In this document: one piece after another, positions 25,421 to 33,484 of the stretch
How positions within the stretch are numbered: position 1 is the first letter of the stretch
Layout of the letters: every line of letters begins with the position of its first letter
Notes under the pieces: generated by a model
The model's database searches: none
What the model was told of the DNA's origin: nothing
The model's input: the letters and a program-made list of their open reading frames with translations, nothing else
Assembly: GCF_900302475.1 (NCBI RefSeq)
Contig: NZ_OMOQ01000001.1
Location: 1,240,001-1,304,000, forward strand
Source: Defluviimonas aquaemixtae
GTDB lineage: Bacteria > Pseudomonadota > Alphaproteobacteria > Rhodobacterales > Rhodobacteraceae
Direction: 5' to 3'
Length of the DNA: 64,000 bases
Position numbers and translations under genes: made by a program

Positions 25421-26038
25421 ATGCGCATCGTGAAAGTTCTGACGAGGCTCGGCATTCTGTCGGCCGCACTGGCGCTGGCGGCCTGCGCCGATTTCCGGAC
25501 CAGCTACTCGGCTCCGGTTCCGGCCGAGCAATCGGCGGGCTGGCGCCTGGCCGGGGTCTCGGTCACGGTCCCCGAGACGCTGAGCGTGTCCGAGGCGCGG
25601 ACGCTTCTGCCCAATGCCGACATCGTCTGGCGCGAAGACCCGCCGGGCGACCGCCGGGCGCAGGTCGCGACGATCCTCACCGACGCCACGCGACAGGGCG
25701 CGGCAGGGCTGAAGGGCGGAACGCCCGTGCGGCTGGAACTGACCGTTTCGCGGTTCCACGCCTTGACCTTCGAAGCCGAACAGCGCCTTCAGCGTGCCGG
25801 CGTGCACGACATCGAATTCGTCCTCCGGGCTGTAGATGCTCGCACGGGCAGGGTGCTCGCCGGTCCCGACATGATCGAGGCGTCGCTGCCGGCCCTGTCG
25901 GGCATCAAGATGCTCGAGGCGCGGGCGCGCGGCGCCAGCCAGAAATCCCATATCACCGCCCACGTGCGCCGCGTCATCGCCGGCTGGCTGAGCCTCGGCC
26001 CCGATCCGCGGGTCGAGTTCACCCGCATCGGCGGCTGA
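25421..26038 (+). CDS. Lipoprotein, DUF6778-like
   Basis: 205 residues. A lipoprotein signal peptide MRIVKVLTRLGILSAALALAAC ends in the lipobox LAAC, so the mature protein begins with a lipidated Cys. The rest (VSVTVPETLSVSEARTLLPNADIVWREDPPGDR, GTPVRLELTVSRFHALTFEAEQRLQ, DIEFVLRAVDARTGRVLAGP) resembles a Rhodobacterales lipoprotein family of unknown function. AAGGAAGG lies 10 bases before the ATG; longer in-frame starts to 25214 are not needed. Divergent from the TPM gene. Confidence 0.8.
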   Translation: MRIVKVLTRLGILSAALALAACADFRTSYSAPVPAEQSAGWRLAGVSVTVPETLSVSEARTLLPNADIVWREDPPGDRRAQVATILTDATRQGAAGLKGGTPVRLELTVSRFHALTFEAEQRLQRAGVHDIEFVLRAVDARTGRVLAGPDMIEASLPALSGIKMLEARARGASQKSHITAHVRRVIAGWLSLGPDPRVEFTRIGG

Positions 26039-26057
26039 TACGAGCGGAGGGCTGCCG

Positions 26058-26402
26058 TCAGGGACCGGGGGGCAGGACCGCCCGGACCTTCTTCGGCAGG
26101 CCCGCCCGTACCAGCCGGTAGGAGCTTTCGATGCGGTGGCGAAGCTCCGCCTCGTCGCTCTCGAACGGAAGGTTCACCCAGGAGCGGTGGAAGTACGGCG
26201 CCTTCACCCCGACGCCGGCGTCGATCAGCATCTCCGCGGTCTCGACGCTGTCGGTCTTGACCGAGACGCCCGGCATGACCGCGCCGATGCAGGCGAACAT
26301 CTTGCCGCCGACCTTCCAGGCGTCGTGCCCGCCGCCCCACGGGTCGGACACCTCGGCGCCGGGCAGGGCTGCACAGATCGAATTGACCAGATCGCGGCTC
26401 AT
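26058..26402 (-). CDS. MmcQ/YjbR family protein
   Basis: 114 residues of the YjbR/CyaY-like fold. The order SRDLVNSICAALPGAEVSDPWGGGHDAWKVGGKMFACIG, KTDSVETAEMLID and APYFHRSWVNLPFE matches the family, which is often called a DNA-binding protein from structure but whose role is not settled. The ATG at 26402 is chosen because the 41 extra in-frame codons upstream lie over the cysS promoter and leader. Convergent with the lipoprotein gene and divergent from the cysS leader. Confidence 0.85.
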   Translation of the reverse strand: MSRDLVNSICAALPGAEVSDPWGGGHDAWKVGGKMFACIGAVMPGVSVKTDSVETAEMLIDAGVGVKAPYFHRSWVNLPFESDEAELRHRIESSYRLVRAGLPKKVRAVLPPGP

Positions 26403-26441
26403 AGCGGGCAGGATGCCACGCGGCCCGCGCGCTGGAAAGCC

Positions 26442-26470
26442 TTGGCAGGTCAGGCGGTTTGCGCTAAAAC
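26442..26470 (+). promoter_or_regulatory. cysS promoter, TTGGCA / 17 bp / TAAAAC
   Basis: TTGGCA (26442-26447), 17-base spacer, TAAAAC (26465-26470). The expected start is at 26477-26478, on the ATG of the leader peptide, so that ORF would be leaderless. Confidence 0.65.
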
Positions 26471-26477
26471 GCGTTTC

Positions 26478-26522
26478 ATGAACACGAACGGCAACATCTG
26501 CATCATCTGCATTACCGGCTGA
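26478..26522 (+). CDS. cysS leader peptide [14 protein letters not shown]
   Basis: A 14-codon ORF immediately after a sigma-70 promoter and 90 bases before cysS. Codons 7-12 are Ile-Cys-Ile-Ile-Cys-Ile; Cys is rare, so two in 14 codons before the cysteinyl-tRNA synthetase gene points to a stalling sensor of charged tRNA-Cys. The -10 box ends seven bases before the ATG and no Shine-Dalgarno is present, implying a leaderless message. Codons 3-5 (GAACGGC, 26486-26492) are complementary to GCCGTTC (26537-26543), which overlaps GGCGGGC (26532-26538), the partner of GCCCGCC (26575-26581): two exclusive stems. Confidence 0.7.
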   Translation: MNTNGNICIICITG

Positions 26523-26531
26523 CACAAGTCA

Positions 26532-26581
26532 GGCGGGCCGTTCTTCTGTTTCCAACCCATTTGAAGACTGCTAAGCCCGCC
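26532..26581 (+). promoter_or_regulatory. Alternative stem-loops in the cysS leader
   Basis: Stem A: 26486-26492 with 26537-26543 (7 bp). Stem B: 26532-26538 (GGCGGGC) with 26575-26581 (GCCCGCC, 7 bp). They share bases 26537-26538 and cannot coexist. No poly-U follows stem B, so control would act on translation or Rho access; TTTCC (26549-26553) could also pair with the cysS ribosome-binding site. Confidence 0.5.
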
Positions 26582-26611
26582 GCCGGGATGCGTGCGCGAG
26601 GGAAATTGGCC

Positions 26612-28078
26612 ATGACGACCATCAGGCTCACCAACACGAAGACCCGGGCTAAGGAGGTCTTCGAGCCCATCGATCCCAAGAATGTGCGGATGTATGTCTG
26701 CGGGCCGACGGTCTATGACCGCGCCCATATCGGCAATGCCCGCCCCGTGATCGTCTTCGACGTCTTGTTCCGGCTTCTGCGGCACGTCTACGGGGTAGAT
26801 CACGTGACCTATGTCCGCAACTTCACCGACGTCGACGACAAGATCAACGCCGAGGCGCAGCGCCGCAAGGATGCGGGCGACCCGCGTTCGCTGGAAGACC
26901 TGATCCACGAGCGTACCGACGAGACGATCGGCTGGTATCACGCCGACATGGCCGCTCTCGGCAATCTCGATCCGACGGAAGAGCCGCGCGCGACCGAATA
27001 TATCGGCCAGATGATCGCGATGATCGAGGACCTGATCAAGAAGGGCCACGCCTACGAAAAGGAGGGCCACGTCCTCTTCCGCGTCCGGTCCTACGAGAAC
27101 TACGGCAAGCTCTCGGGCCGCTCGGTCGACGACATGATCGCGGGCGCGCGGGTCGAGGTGGCACCCTTCAAGGAAGACCCGATGGACTTCGTCCTCTGGA
27201 AGCCCTCGACCGACGACCTGCCGGGCTGGGCCTCGCCCTGGGGCCGGGGCCGCCCCGGCTGGCACATCGAGTGCTCGGCGATGGCGCACGAGCTTCTGGG
27301 CGAGAGTTTCGACATCCACGGCGGCGGCATCGACCTCCAGTTCCCGCACCACGAGAACGAAATCGCCCAGTCGATGTGCAGCCACCCGGAGGGAGACTTC
27401 GCGAAGGTCTGGATGCACAACGAGATGCTCCAGGTCGAGGGCAAGAAGATGTCCAAGTCCCTGGGCAACTTCTTCACCGTGCGTGATTTGCTGGATCAGG
27501 GCATCCCGGGGGAGGTGATCCGGTTCGTCTATCTCCAGACGCATTACGGCAAACCGATGGATTGGACGGAGGAGAAGGTGAAGCAGGCCGAGGCGACGCT
27601 TCGGAAGTGGCGTGGGCTCGCCGCGGACATCGAGCCCGCGCCGAGCCCCGCGCCCTCCGTCATCGCCGCGCTCGCCGACGACCTCAACACGGCGAGCGCG
27701 ATTGCCGAATTGCATGCGTTAGCGGGTGCGGGGGATGCGGAGGGTTTGAAGGCGTCGGCGGGGTTAATGGGTTTGCTCACCAATGAACTGGACAATTGGA
27801 ATTGGTCGAGTGAGGTCATTGTCGGAACAGGAGGCGTCGAGGTGGGAAATGTCCGTGCCCGAGGCCGAGGCATTGTCATTGACGCTGCAGTGAAGGCAGA
27901 AATAGATTCCTTGATCGCCCAGCGTTCGGAGGCTCGCAGGAATAAGGACTTTGCCCGCGCCGACGCGCTCCGAGACGTTTTCGCCGAGGCTGGTGTGATT
28001 GTGAAGGACACGCCGAAAGGGGCAGAGTGGGAACTCGCGCCCGACTTCGATCCTGCAAAGCTGGTGGCCCTGAAATGA
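26612..28078 (+). CDS. cysS: Cysteinyl-tRNA synthetase
   Basis: Class I synthetase charging tRNA-Cys. 488 residues from [16 protein letters not shown]. The catalytic zinc ligands include Cys30 ([14 protein letters not shown]) and the later ECSAM and HHENE segments; HIGH motif is HIGN at 39-42; KMSKS is exact at 279-283. The C-terminal DALR-like part ([29 protein letters not shown]) is standard. GAGGGAA lies 8 bases before the ATG; an in-frame extension to 26561 is unlikely. Expression is probably set by the leader peptide upstream. Confidence 0.96.
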   Translation: MTTIRLTNTKTRAKEVFEPIDPKNVRMYVCGPTVYDRAHIGNARPVIVFDVLFRLLRHVYGVDHVTYVRNFTDVDDKINAEAQRRKDAGDPRSLEDLIHERTDETIGWYHADMAALGNLDPTEEPRATEYIGQMIAMIEDLIKKGHAYEKEGHVLFRVRSYENYGKLSGRSVDDMIAGARVEVAPFKEDPMDFVLWKPSTDDLPGWASPWGRGRPGWHIECSAMAHELLGESFDIHGGGIDLQFPHHENEIAQSMCSHPEGDFAKVWMHNEMLQVEGKKMSKSLGNFFTVRDLLDQGIPGEVIRFVYLQTHYGKPMDWTEEKVKQAEATLRKWRGLAADIEPAPSPAPSVIAALADDLNTASAIAELHALAGAGDAEGLKASAGLMGLLTNELDNWNWSSEVIVGTGGVEVGNVRARGRGIVIDAAVKAEIDSLIAQRSEARRNKDFARADALRDVFAEAGVIVKDTPKGAEWELAPDFDPAKLVALK

Positions 28079-28106
28079 GCCTCCTGACCGCATCGCACGC
28101 AACAGA

Positions 28107-28174
28107 GGTTCGCCCCCGGCCCGAGGGTGGGGGCGATTTCGCCCTCGCCCTGGGGGGCGGGTCGGGGGCGAACC
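28107..28174. repeat. Large inverted repeat after cysS
   Basis: Twelve bases, GGTTCGCCCCCG (28107-28118), recur inverted at 28163-28174; allowing one G-T pair the stem extends to 17 bp. The interior holds a second hairpin (GGGGGCGATT to TCGCCCTC). No U-run. May act as a transcript end or mRNA stabiliser for cysS. Confidence 0.6.
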
Positions 28175-28241
28175 GGGTCGCAGGCGATCCGGGTGGGAGA
28201 AGAAGAGTGCTGAATGCACAGCAGGGCGGGTCGGGCGCTGC

Positions 28242-28261
28242 CCGGTTCGCGGGCGAACCGG
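28242..28261. repeat. Hairpin CCGGTTCGC/GCGAACCGG, related to the preceding repeat
   Basis: Nine-base arms 28242-28250 and 28253-28261, followed by GCCTTTGTC. It reuses the GGTTCGC...GCGAACC core of the larger repeat at 28107-28174, so the two look like copies of one element. The GCCTTTG tail could serve as a weak terminator for cysS. Confidence 0.5.
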
Positions 28262-28337
28262 GCCTTTGTCGCGCGCAAAACCCTTTCGATCCGGTTAACG
28301 GAAATCGAAAAATCGTTTTGAATCAACGAATAACCTC

Positions 28338-28357
28338 GGATTTCACGCGTGAAATCC
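28338..28357. promoter_or_regulatory. 20-bp perfect palindrome GGATTTCACGCGTGAAATCC
   Basis: Dyad-symmetric element 29 bases before the cimA ATG with a half-site repeat (GGTTTCAC, 28363-28370) one to two helical turns away. TTTCAC-GC-GTGAAA is a classic operator form. A second dyad, TTTCGAT/ATCGAAA, is at 28284-28310. The regulator is unknown; Lrp or a LysR/GntR-type factor are guesses. Confidence 0.6.
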
Positions 28358-28385
28358 CGAGTGGTTTCACACCCGGAGGCACCTC

Positions 28386-30008
28386 ATGAAATTGGACCGC
28401 CTCTACCTCTACGACACCACCCTCCGCGACGGCCAGCAGACCCAAGGGGTGCAGTTCTCGGTCGCCGAGAAGCGCCAGATCGCGGCGGCCCTTGACGCCC
28501 TCGGGATCGACCATATCGAGGGCGGCTGGCCCGGCGCCAACCCGACCGACAGCGACTTCTTCGACAGCCGCCCCGATACGAAGGCCACATTCACGGCCTT
28601 CGGCATGACCAAGCGGGCGGGCCGCTCGGCCGAGAACGACGACGTCCTCGCCGCCGTCCTGAACGCAGGGACCCCCGCCGTCTGTCTCGTCGGCAAGACC
28701 TACGATTTCCACGTCACGGCCGCGCTCGGGATAACCCTCGAGGAGAACGTGGAAAACATTGCCGCCTCGATCGCCCACTGCGTCGCGAAGGGCCGCGAGA
28801 CGCTCTTCGACGCCGAGCATTTCTTCGACGGCTGGAGGGCCGACCCCGCCTACGCGCTCGTCTGCCTCAAGGCCGCGTACGACGCCGGCGCGCGCTGGAT
28901 CGTGCTCTGCGACACCAATGGCGGCACGCTGCCAGCGGATGTGGGCCGGATCACCGAGGAGGTGATCGCCGCTGGCATCCCCGGCGACCGGCTCGGCATC
29001 CACACCCACAACGACACCGAGAACGCCGTCGCCGCGTCGCTTGCCGCCGTGGATGCCGGGGCGCGGCAGATCCAGGGCACGCTGAACGGGCTCGGCGAGC
29101 GCTGCGGCAACGCGAACCTGACCTCGCTCATCCCGACCCTTCTCCTGAAGGAGCCCTATGCGAGCCGCTACGAGACCGGCGTCACGCGTGCCGCGCTCAA
29201 GGGCCTGACCCGAGCGTCCCGTCTGCTCGACGACATCCTGAACCGGGTGCCGTTGCGCAGCGCGCCGTATGTCGGCGCCTCGGCCTTCGCCCACAAGGCG
29301 GGACTGCATGCGAGCGCGATCCTGAAGGACCCCACGACCTACGAGCACATCGATCCCGGCATCGTGGGGAACGAGCGTGTGATCCCGATGTCGAACCAGG
29401 CCGGCCAGTCGAACCTGCGCGCGCGGCTCGCCGCGGCGGGGATCAAGGTTCCGGCGAAGGACGCCCGCCTCGCCCGCATCCTCGAGACGATCAAGGCGCG
29501 CGAGGATATGGGCTATGCCTATGACGGCGCGCAAGCCTCCTTCGAGCTCCTCGCGCGGCGGGAGCTCGGGCTTCTCCCCGACTTCTTCGAGGTCAAGCGC
29601 TACCGCGTGACGGTCGAGCGGCGGAAGAACCGGCGCGACCGGATGGTGACGATGTCCGAGGCCGTCGTCGTCGTGAAGATCGGCGGCGAGAAGATGCTGT
29701 CGGTATCCGAGAGCATGGATGAGGCAGGCTCGGACCGGGGTCCGGTCAACGCGCTCTCGAAGGCGCTGGCGAAGGATCTCGGGCCCTACCAGGCCAATAT
29801 CGACGACATGAAGCTCGTCGATTTCAAGGTGCGGATCACGCAAGGGGGGACCGAGGCCGTGACCCGCGTCATCATCGACAGCGAGGATGGCGAAGGCCAC
29901 CGCTGGTCCACGGTCGGTGTCAGCCCCAACATCGTCGATGCGAGCTTCGAGGCGCTTTTGGACGCGATCACCTGGAAGCTCGTCCACGACGGGGCGGCGC
30001 CGGCGTGA
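28386..30008 (+). CDS. cimA: Citramalate synthase
   Basis: Condenses pyruvate and acetyl-CoA to (R)-citramalate, a threonine-independent route to 2-oxobutyrate and isoleucine. 540 residues: HMG-CoA-lyase-like TIM barrel with LYDTTLRDGQQTQGVQFSVAEK (metal Asp and catalytic Arg), HTHNDTENAVAASL (metal His pair) and GTLNGLGERCGNANL; a C-terminal LeuA allosteric dimer domain from about residue 410. The sequence GANPTDSDFF and FGMTKR favour CimA-type over 2-isopropylmalate synthase. GGAGG lies seven bases before the ATG. Heads a tight cluster with the next two genes. Confidence 0.93.
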   Translation: MKLDRLYLYDTTLRDGQQTQGVQFSVAEKRQIAAALDALGIDHIEGGWPGANPTDSDFFDSRPDTKATFTAFGMTKRAGRSAENDDVLAAVLNAGTPAVCLVGKTYDFHVTAALGITLEENVENIAASIAHCVAKGRETLFDAEHFFDGWRADPAYALVCLKAAYDAGARWIVLCDTNGGTLPADVGRITEEVIAAGIPGDRLGIHTHNDTENAVAASLAAVDAGARQIQGTLNGLGERCGNANLTSLIPTLLLKEPYASRYETGVTRAALKGLTRASRLLDDILNRVPLRSAPYVGASAFAHKAGLHASAILKDPTTYEHIDPGIVGNERVIPMSNQAGQSNLRARLAAAGIKVPAKDARLARILETIKAREDMGYAYDGAQASFELLARRELGLLPDFFEVKRYRVTVERRKNRRDRMVTMSEAVVVVKIGGEKMLSVSESMDEAGSDRGPVNALSKALAKDLGPYQANIDDMKLVDFKVRITQGGTEAVTRVIIDSEDGEGHRWSTVGVSPNIVDASFEALLDAITWKLVHDGAAPA

Positions 30009-30712
30009 CGCAGGCGTTCTTCACGCTCCACCGCGATCTCCCGCGTGAGGGGCCGGGAACGGCGGAGGACGTCCGCTGGGCGCTCTCGATCGTCGGCCGG
30101 CCGGCGCGGGTGATCGACGCCGCCTGCGGTCCGGGGGCGGACACCGTGACCTTGGCCGAGGAACTGCCCGAGGCGCGGATCGAGGCGGTGGACCGGACCA
30201 CGCATTTCGTCGCCGAGGCGCGGACTCGTGTGGCCCGGTTCGGCGGGCGGGTCAGCGTGCGCGAGGGTGACATGCGCGAGCTGACCGGCCCCGCCGATCT
30301 CATCTGGTGCGCGGGCGCGCTCTACTTCCTCGGCATCGAGACCGCGCTGCCGCTCTGGCGGCGGGCGCTGGCGCCCGGCGGCAAGGTCGCCTTCTCCGAA
30401 CCGGTCTTCGTGACCGACCCGCCCTCCGAAGCCGCGCGTGCCTTCTGGGCCGACTATCCCGGCGTCGGCGGGGCGGCGAGCATCGCCCGGCGGGTAGAGG
30501 AAGCGGAATACCGGGCCGTCGCGACGCGCACGCTGACCGGGCAGCCTTGGGCCGACTATTACCTGCCGATGGAAGCGCGGATCGAGCGCCTCCGGCCGGG
30601 AGCATCGGGCGCGCTCGCCCAAGTGCTCGACGCGGCGGAGCGCGAGATCGCGCTCTGGCGCGCAGCCCCCGATGAGGTCGCCTATCTTCTGGCTGTGACG
30701 GAGCCGGCATGA
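30005..30712 (+). CDS. Class I SAM-dependent methyltransferase
   Basis: 235 residues with the Rossmann motif I VIDAACGPGADTVTLAEEL, acidic motif II IEAVDRT, and VREGDMRELTGPADLIWCAGALYFLG (motifs III-IV). Substrate unknown. It starts with GTG overlapping the cimA stop by four bases and overlaps the next gene's start by four bases, so the three are translationally coupled. Arg-rich helices toward the C-terminus suggest a cytosolic small-molecule enzyme. No relation to citramalate metabolism is apparent. Confidence 0.85.
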   Translation: MTQAFFTLHRDLPREGPGTAEDVRWALSIVGRPARVIDAACGPGADTVTLAEELPEARIEAVDRTTHFVAEARTRVARFGGRVSVREGDMRELTGPADLIWCAGALYFLGIETALPLWRRALAPGGKVAFSEPVFVTDPPSEAARAFWADYPGVGGAASIARRVEEAEYRAVATRTLTGQPWADYYLPMEARIERLRPGASGALAQVLDAAEREIALWRAAPDEVAYLLAVTEPA

Positions 30713-31479
30713 GCGCCCGGGCCTGCGCGGAACTGGTGGAGCGCGGCGATCCAGAGCGCTTCGCCGCGACGATGGCGGCACCCGTCGCGGTGCGCGATGC
30801 GCTTTGGCCGCTCTACGCGGCAAATCTGGAAATCGCCCGCGCGCCCTGGGCCTCGGCCGAGCCGATGGTGGCGGAGATGCGGCTTCAATGGTGGATCGAT
30901 GCGATCCGCGACCTGGCGGCAGGTAGCGAACCACCGGGCCATCCGGTGGCCGAGGCGCTGGCGCCGCTTATGGCCCGCGATCCCGGGTTGGCGGGTCTGC
31001 TGACCGGCCTCGCCGAGGCCCGGCGCTGGGATTGCTGGCGCGAGCCGTTCGAGGACCGCGCCGCCTTTGACAGCTATATCGACGCCACGTCCGGAAATCT
31101 CATGTGGGCCGCCGCCCGTAGCCTCGGCGCGACCGAGACGGCCGAGCCTGCGATTCGCGACTTCGCCTGGGGCGCGGGGCTCGCGGCCTATCTCCGCGCC
31201 GCGCCAGAGCTTGAGGCGCGCGGCCGCATCCCCTTCACCGATGGCCAGCCCGAGAGCCTCGCCCGGCTCGCCGAGGAGGGCCGCGCCCGTATCGCCCGCG
31301 CCCGCACCGCCGGCATCCCGCGCGCCGCGCGGCCCGCCCTCTGGACGGGCGCCACCGCCGCTGCGATCCTCGCCCGCGCCGCACGCGACCCCGGTCTCGT
31401 TGCGAAAGCCGCGCTCGGACCCTCCTTCTTCGCCCGACGCACAGCGCTTCTCGTCCGCGCTCTTACGGGACGCATCTGA
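30709..31479 (+). CDS. Squalene/phytoene-synthase-family protein
   Basis: 256 all-helical residues resembling the squalene/phytoene synthase superfamily, especially the NDUFAF6-like branch: VRDALWPLYAANLEIARAPWASAEPMVAEMRLQWWIDAIRD and FDSYIDATSGNLMWAAARSLG. True prenyltransferases carry two Asp-rich motifs (DxxxD); the first is largely missing here (NLEIARAPW), so it is probably a complex-I-assembly-like or non-catalytic relative. The ATG overlaps the methyltransferase stop. Ends before a bidirectional terminator. Confidence 0.8.
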   Translation: MSARACAELVERGDPERFAATMAAPVAVRDALWPLYAANLEIARAPWASAEPMVAEMRLQWWIDAIRDLAAGSEPPGHPVAEALAPLMARDPGLAGLLTGLAEARRWDCWREPFEDRAAFDSYIDATSGNLMWAAARSLGATETAEPAIRDFAWGAGLAAYLRAAPELEARGRIPFTDGQPESLARLAEEGRARIARARTAGIPRAARPALWTGATAAAILARAARDPGLVAKAALGPSFFARRTALLVRALTGRI

Positions 31480-31537
31480 ACGTCAGTCTTTCTTCTGTTC
31501 CCAAGTACCTCGGGGGAGTCGGCGCAAATGCGACGAC

Positions 31538-31554
31538 GGGGGCAGCGCCCCCTT
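31538..31554. terminator. Hairpin between converging genes
   Basis: GGGGGC (31538-31543) pairs with GCCCCC (31547-31552) around AGC, followed by TT, between the converging squalene-synthase-like gene and the MFS gene. Confidence 0.5.
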
Positions 31555-31561
31555 GCGCGCG

Positions 31562-32782
31562 TCACTCCACGCGCGGCCGGAGGATGAGCCAGACGAGCGA
31601 GCCGCCCGCCAGGACGAGGAACGGCAGCATCGCGATGTTGACCGCCTGCCAGCCGGCGATGACGCTCGTGCCCGAGCAGTTCATCAGCCCGCCCGAGGCG
31701 AGCGACGCGACCGTGACGCCGCCGAAGACGACGAAGTCGTTGAGCCCCTGAAGGCGGCCCCTCTCCTCGGGCGCATGAGCCGAGGAGAGAAGTGTGGTCG
31801 CGCCAATGAAGCCGAAGTTCCAGCCGATCCCGAGCAGGATGAGCGCCAGGAAGAACTGCTCGAGCGCGACGCCTGACAGCGCTACTGCCCCGGCGCCGGC
31901 GAGTATGACCAGTCCCGTGCCCATGATCCTCGGCGCGCCGAAACGGTTGATGAGATGACCCGTGAAGAACGATGGGATGAACATCGCGAGGACGTGCGCC
32001 GAGACCACATCGGCGGCATTGCCCTTGTCGAACCCGCAGCCGACGACGGCCAAAGGCGTTGAGGTCATGACGAGGTTCATGAGCGCGTAACTCACCAATG
32101 CGCAGATGATGGCGACAAGGATCGTCGGGTCGCGCAGCATCTCTCCCCGGCTGCGGCCCGCGCTTTCACCTTCGGCGAGGCGCCGCGGAAGCGGGATGTC
32201 GAGAAAGAGGAACAGAAACGCGCCTGCGGCATTTACGACGATCACGGTGACGTAGGTGCCCAGGAAGGTGACCGGCAGCGCGTCGGCCGTCACCTTGACC
32301 AGCTGCGGCCCGATGATCGCCGAGGCGAGCCCGCCCGCCATGACCCAGGATATCGCCTTGGGCCGGAACGTGTCGGAGGCCGTATCGGCGGCGGCGAAGC
32401 GGTAAAAGCCCTGCGCGGACATGTAGATCCCGGTCAGGAGTGATCCGATAAGAAAGAGTGCGAAGGATCCGTGATAAAGGCCGAGCGCCCCGACCGCAGC
32501 GCCGACCGCCCCGCCGGTCGTCCCGATCCAGAATCCGGCGCGGCGGCCGAAGCGCGCCATCATCGACGACAGGGGCGTCGCCGTCAGCATCGAACCCAGA
32601 ACGATCATCGAGATCGGCAGCGTGGCGAGGCACGGATTGGGCGCCAACATCTGCCCCGCAAGTCCGCCGACGACGAAGATCATCGGCATCTGCGCGCCGA
32701 GAATGGCCTGCGCGAGGATGAGCACCACGACATTGCGTCGGGCGCGGTGCGAGTAGTCTGGAAGGGGAGCAGTGACTTCCAT
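31562..32782 (-). CDS. MFS transporter
   Basis: 406 residues with twelve predicted membrane helices in two halves. The loop after helix 2 (MMARFGRRAGFWIGTTGG) carries the MFS motif A, and a second copy follows in the C-half (LINRFGAPRIMGTGLV). EERGRLQGLNDFVVFGG is typical of the YCE/drug-efflux-like MFS group. Substrate unknown. Its start is 84 bases from the end of the TetR gene upstream on the same strand, suggesting the regulator controls it. Confidence 0.88.
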   Translation of the reverse strand: MEVTAPLPDYSHRARRNVVVLILAQAILGAQMPMIFVVGGLAGQMLAPNPCLATLPISMIVLGSMLTATPLSSMMARFGRRAGFWIGTTGGAVGAAVGALGLYHGSFALFLIGSLLTGIYMSAQGFYRFAAADTASDTFRPKAISWVMAGGLASAIIGPQLVKVTADALPVTFLGTYVTVIVVNAAGAFLFLFLDIPLPRRLAEGESAGRSRGEMLRDPTILVAIICALVSYALMNLVMTSTPLAVVGCGFDKGNAADVVSAHVLAMFIPSFFTGHLINRFGAPRIMGTGLVILAGAGAVALSGVALEQFFLALILLGIGWNFGFIGATTLLSSAHAPEERGRLQGLNDFVVFGGVTVASLASGGLMNCSGTSVIAGWQAVNIAMLPFLVLAGGSLVWLILRPRVE

Positions 32783-32866
32783 GCCGCCTGCCTAGTCCGG
32801 CCCGGCGAGGTTGGGCAAGAGCTTCGTTGTCACGGGTACAATCCGGACGTCGGCGCGACGGCCCGC

Positions 32867-33484
32867 TCACTCGTCCGGCGGCACGAGGCCGAGGCCGCGC
32901 AGATAGATTCCGATTCCGGTTTCCAGAAGCTCCTCGGGCGGGAAAGGCGCGCGGGCGCCCGGCGCTCCGCGCGTGAAAAGCTCCACGACACCGTGGCTCA
33001 TCGCCCAGATATGGGCCGAGAACATTGAGGCGGGCGGGCGTTTCTCGACCGGAATATGTTGCGACAAGGCCTCGGCGGCACGTGTGAAGACGAGCCGCGC
33101 GCGTTCGGAAGCGCGGGCGAGATCGGGGTTGGCATTCAGAGAAATGCCGCTTTCGAACATCGCCATGTAGTAGCCTGGGAACTTCCGCGCGAAGGCCAGG
33201 TAGGCGCGGCCCGTCGCCTCGAAGGCGGCAAGGGCGGAGGGTTGGCCCCTTTTGTAGGCATGATCCATCAGGTCGGCGAAGATCTCGAACCCGCGCCGCG
33301 CGATCTCGGCGATGATGTCGTCGCGCCCGGCGAAGTGGCGGTAGACGGCGGCCGGGGTAACGCCCGCCGACTTCGCCGCATCGGAAAGCGTGAAGCCCTG
33401 CGGCCCCTGTTTCTCGATCAGCATCAGCGCCGCGTCGATCAGCGCCTCGCGCAGGTTGCCGTGGTGATAGCCTTGCTTAGGCAT
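32867..33484 (-). CDS. TetR/AcrR-family transcriptional regulator
   Basis: 205 residues. N-terminal helix-turn-helix [62 protein letters not shown] (residues 5-68) and a WHG-type C-terminal ligand domain ([28 protein letters not shown]). It overlaps the end of ppk2 by eight bases and precedes the MFS gene, so polyphosphate kinase, regulator and exporter may be one transcript. Confidence 0.9.
   Translation of the reverse strand: MPKQGYHHGNLREALIDAALMLIEKQGPQGFTLSDAAKSAGVTPAAVYRHFAGRDDIIAEIARRGFEIFADLMDHAYKRGQPSALAAFEATGRAYLAFARKFPGYYMAMFESGISLNANPDLARASERARLVFTRAAEALSQHIPVEKRPPASMFSAHIWAMSHGVVELFTRGAPGARAPFPPEELLETGIGIYLRGLGLVPPDE

Noticed and set aside
25190..25963. N-terminal extension of the TPM-domain frame
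   Set aside because: The extra codons lie opposite the lipoprotein gene and lack signal-peptide or domain character; the GTG at 25183 has the ribosome-binding site.
28214..28325. Short ORF (about 36 codons) in the cysS-cimA gap
   Set aside because: No ribosome-binding site, very Arg-rich, and it runs through the hairpin repeat; probably chance.
28323..29987. 554-codon minus-strand frame opposite cimA
   Set aside because: Antisense shadow; cimA has a ribosome-binding site and all family motifs.
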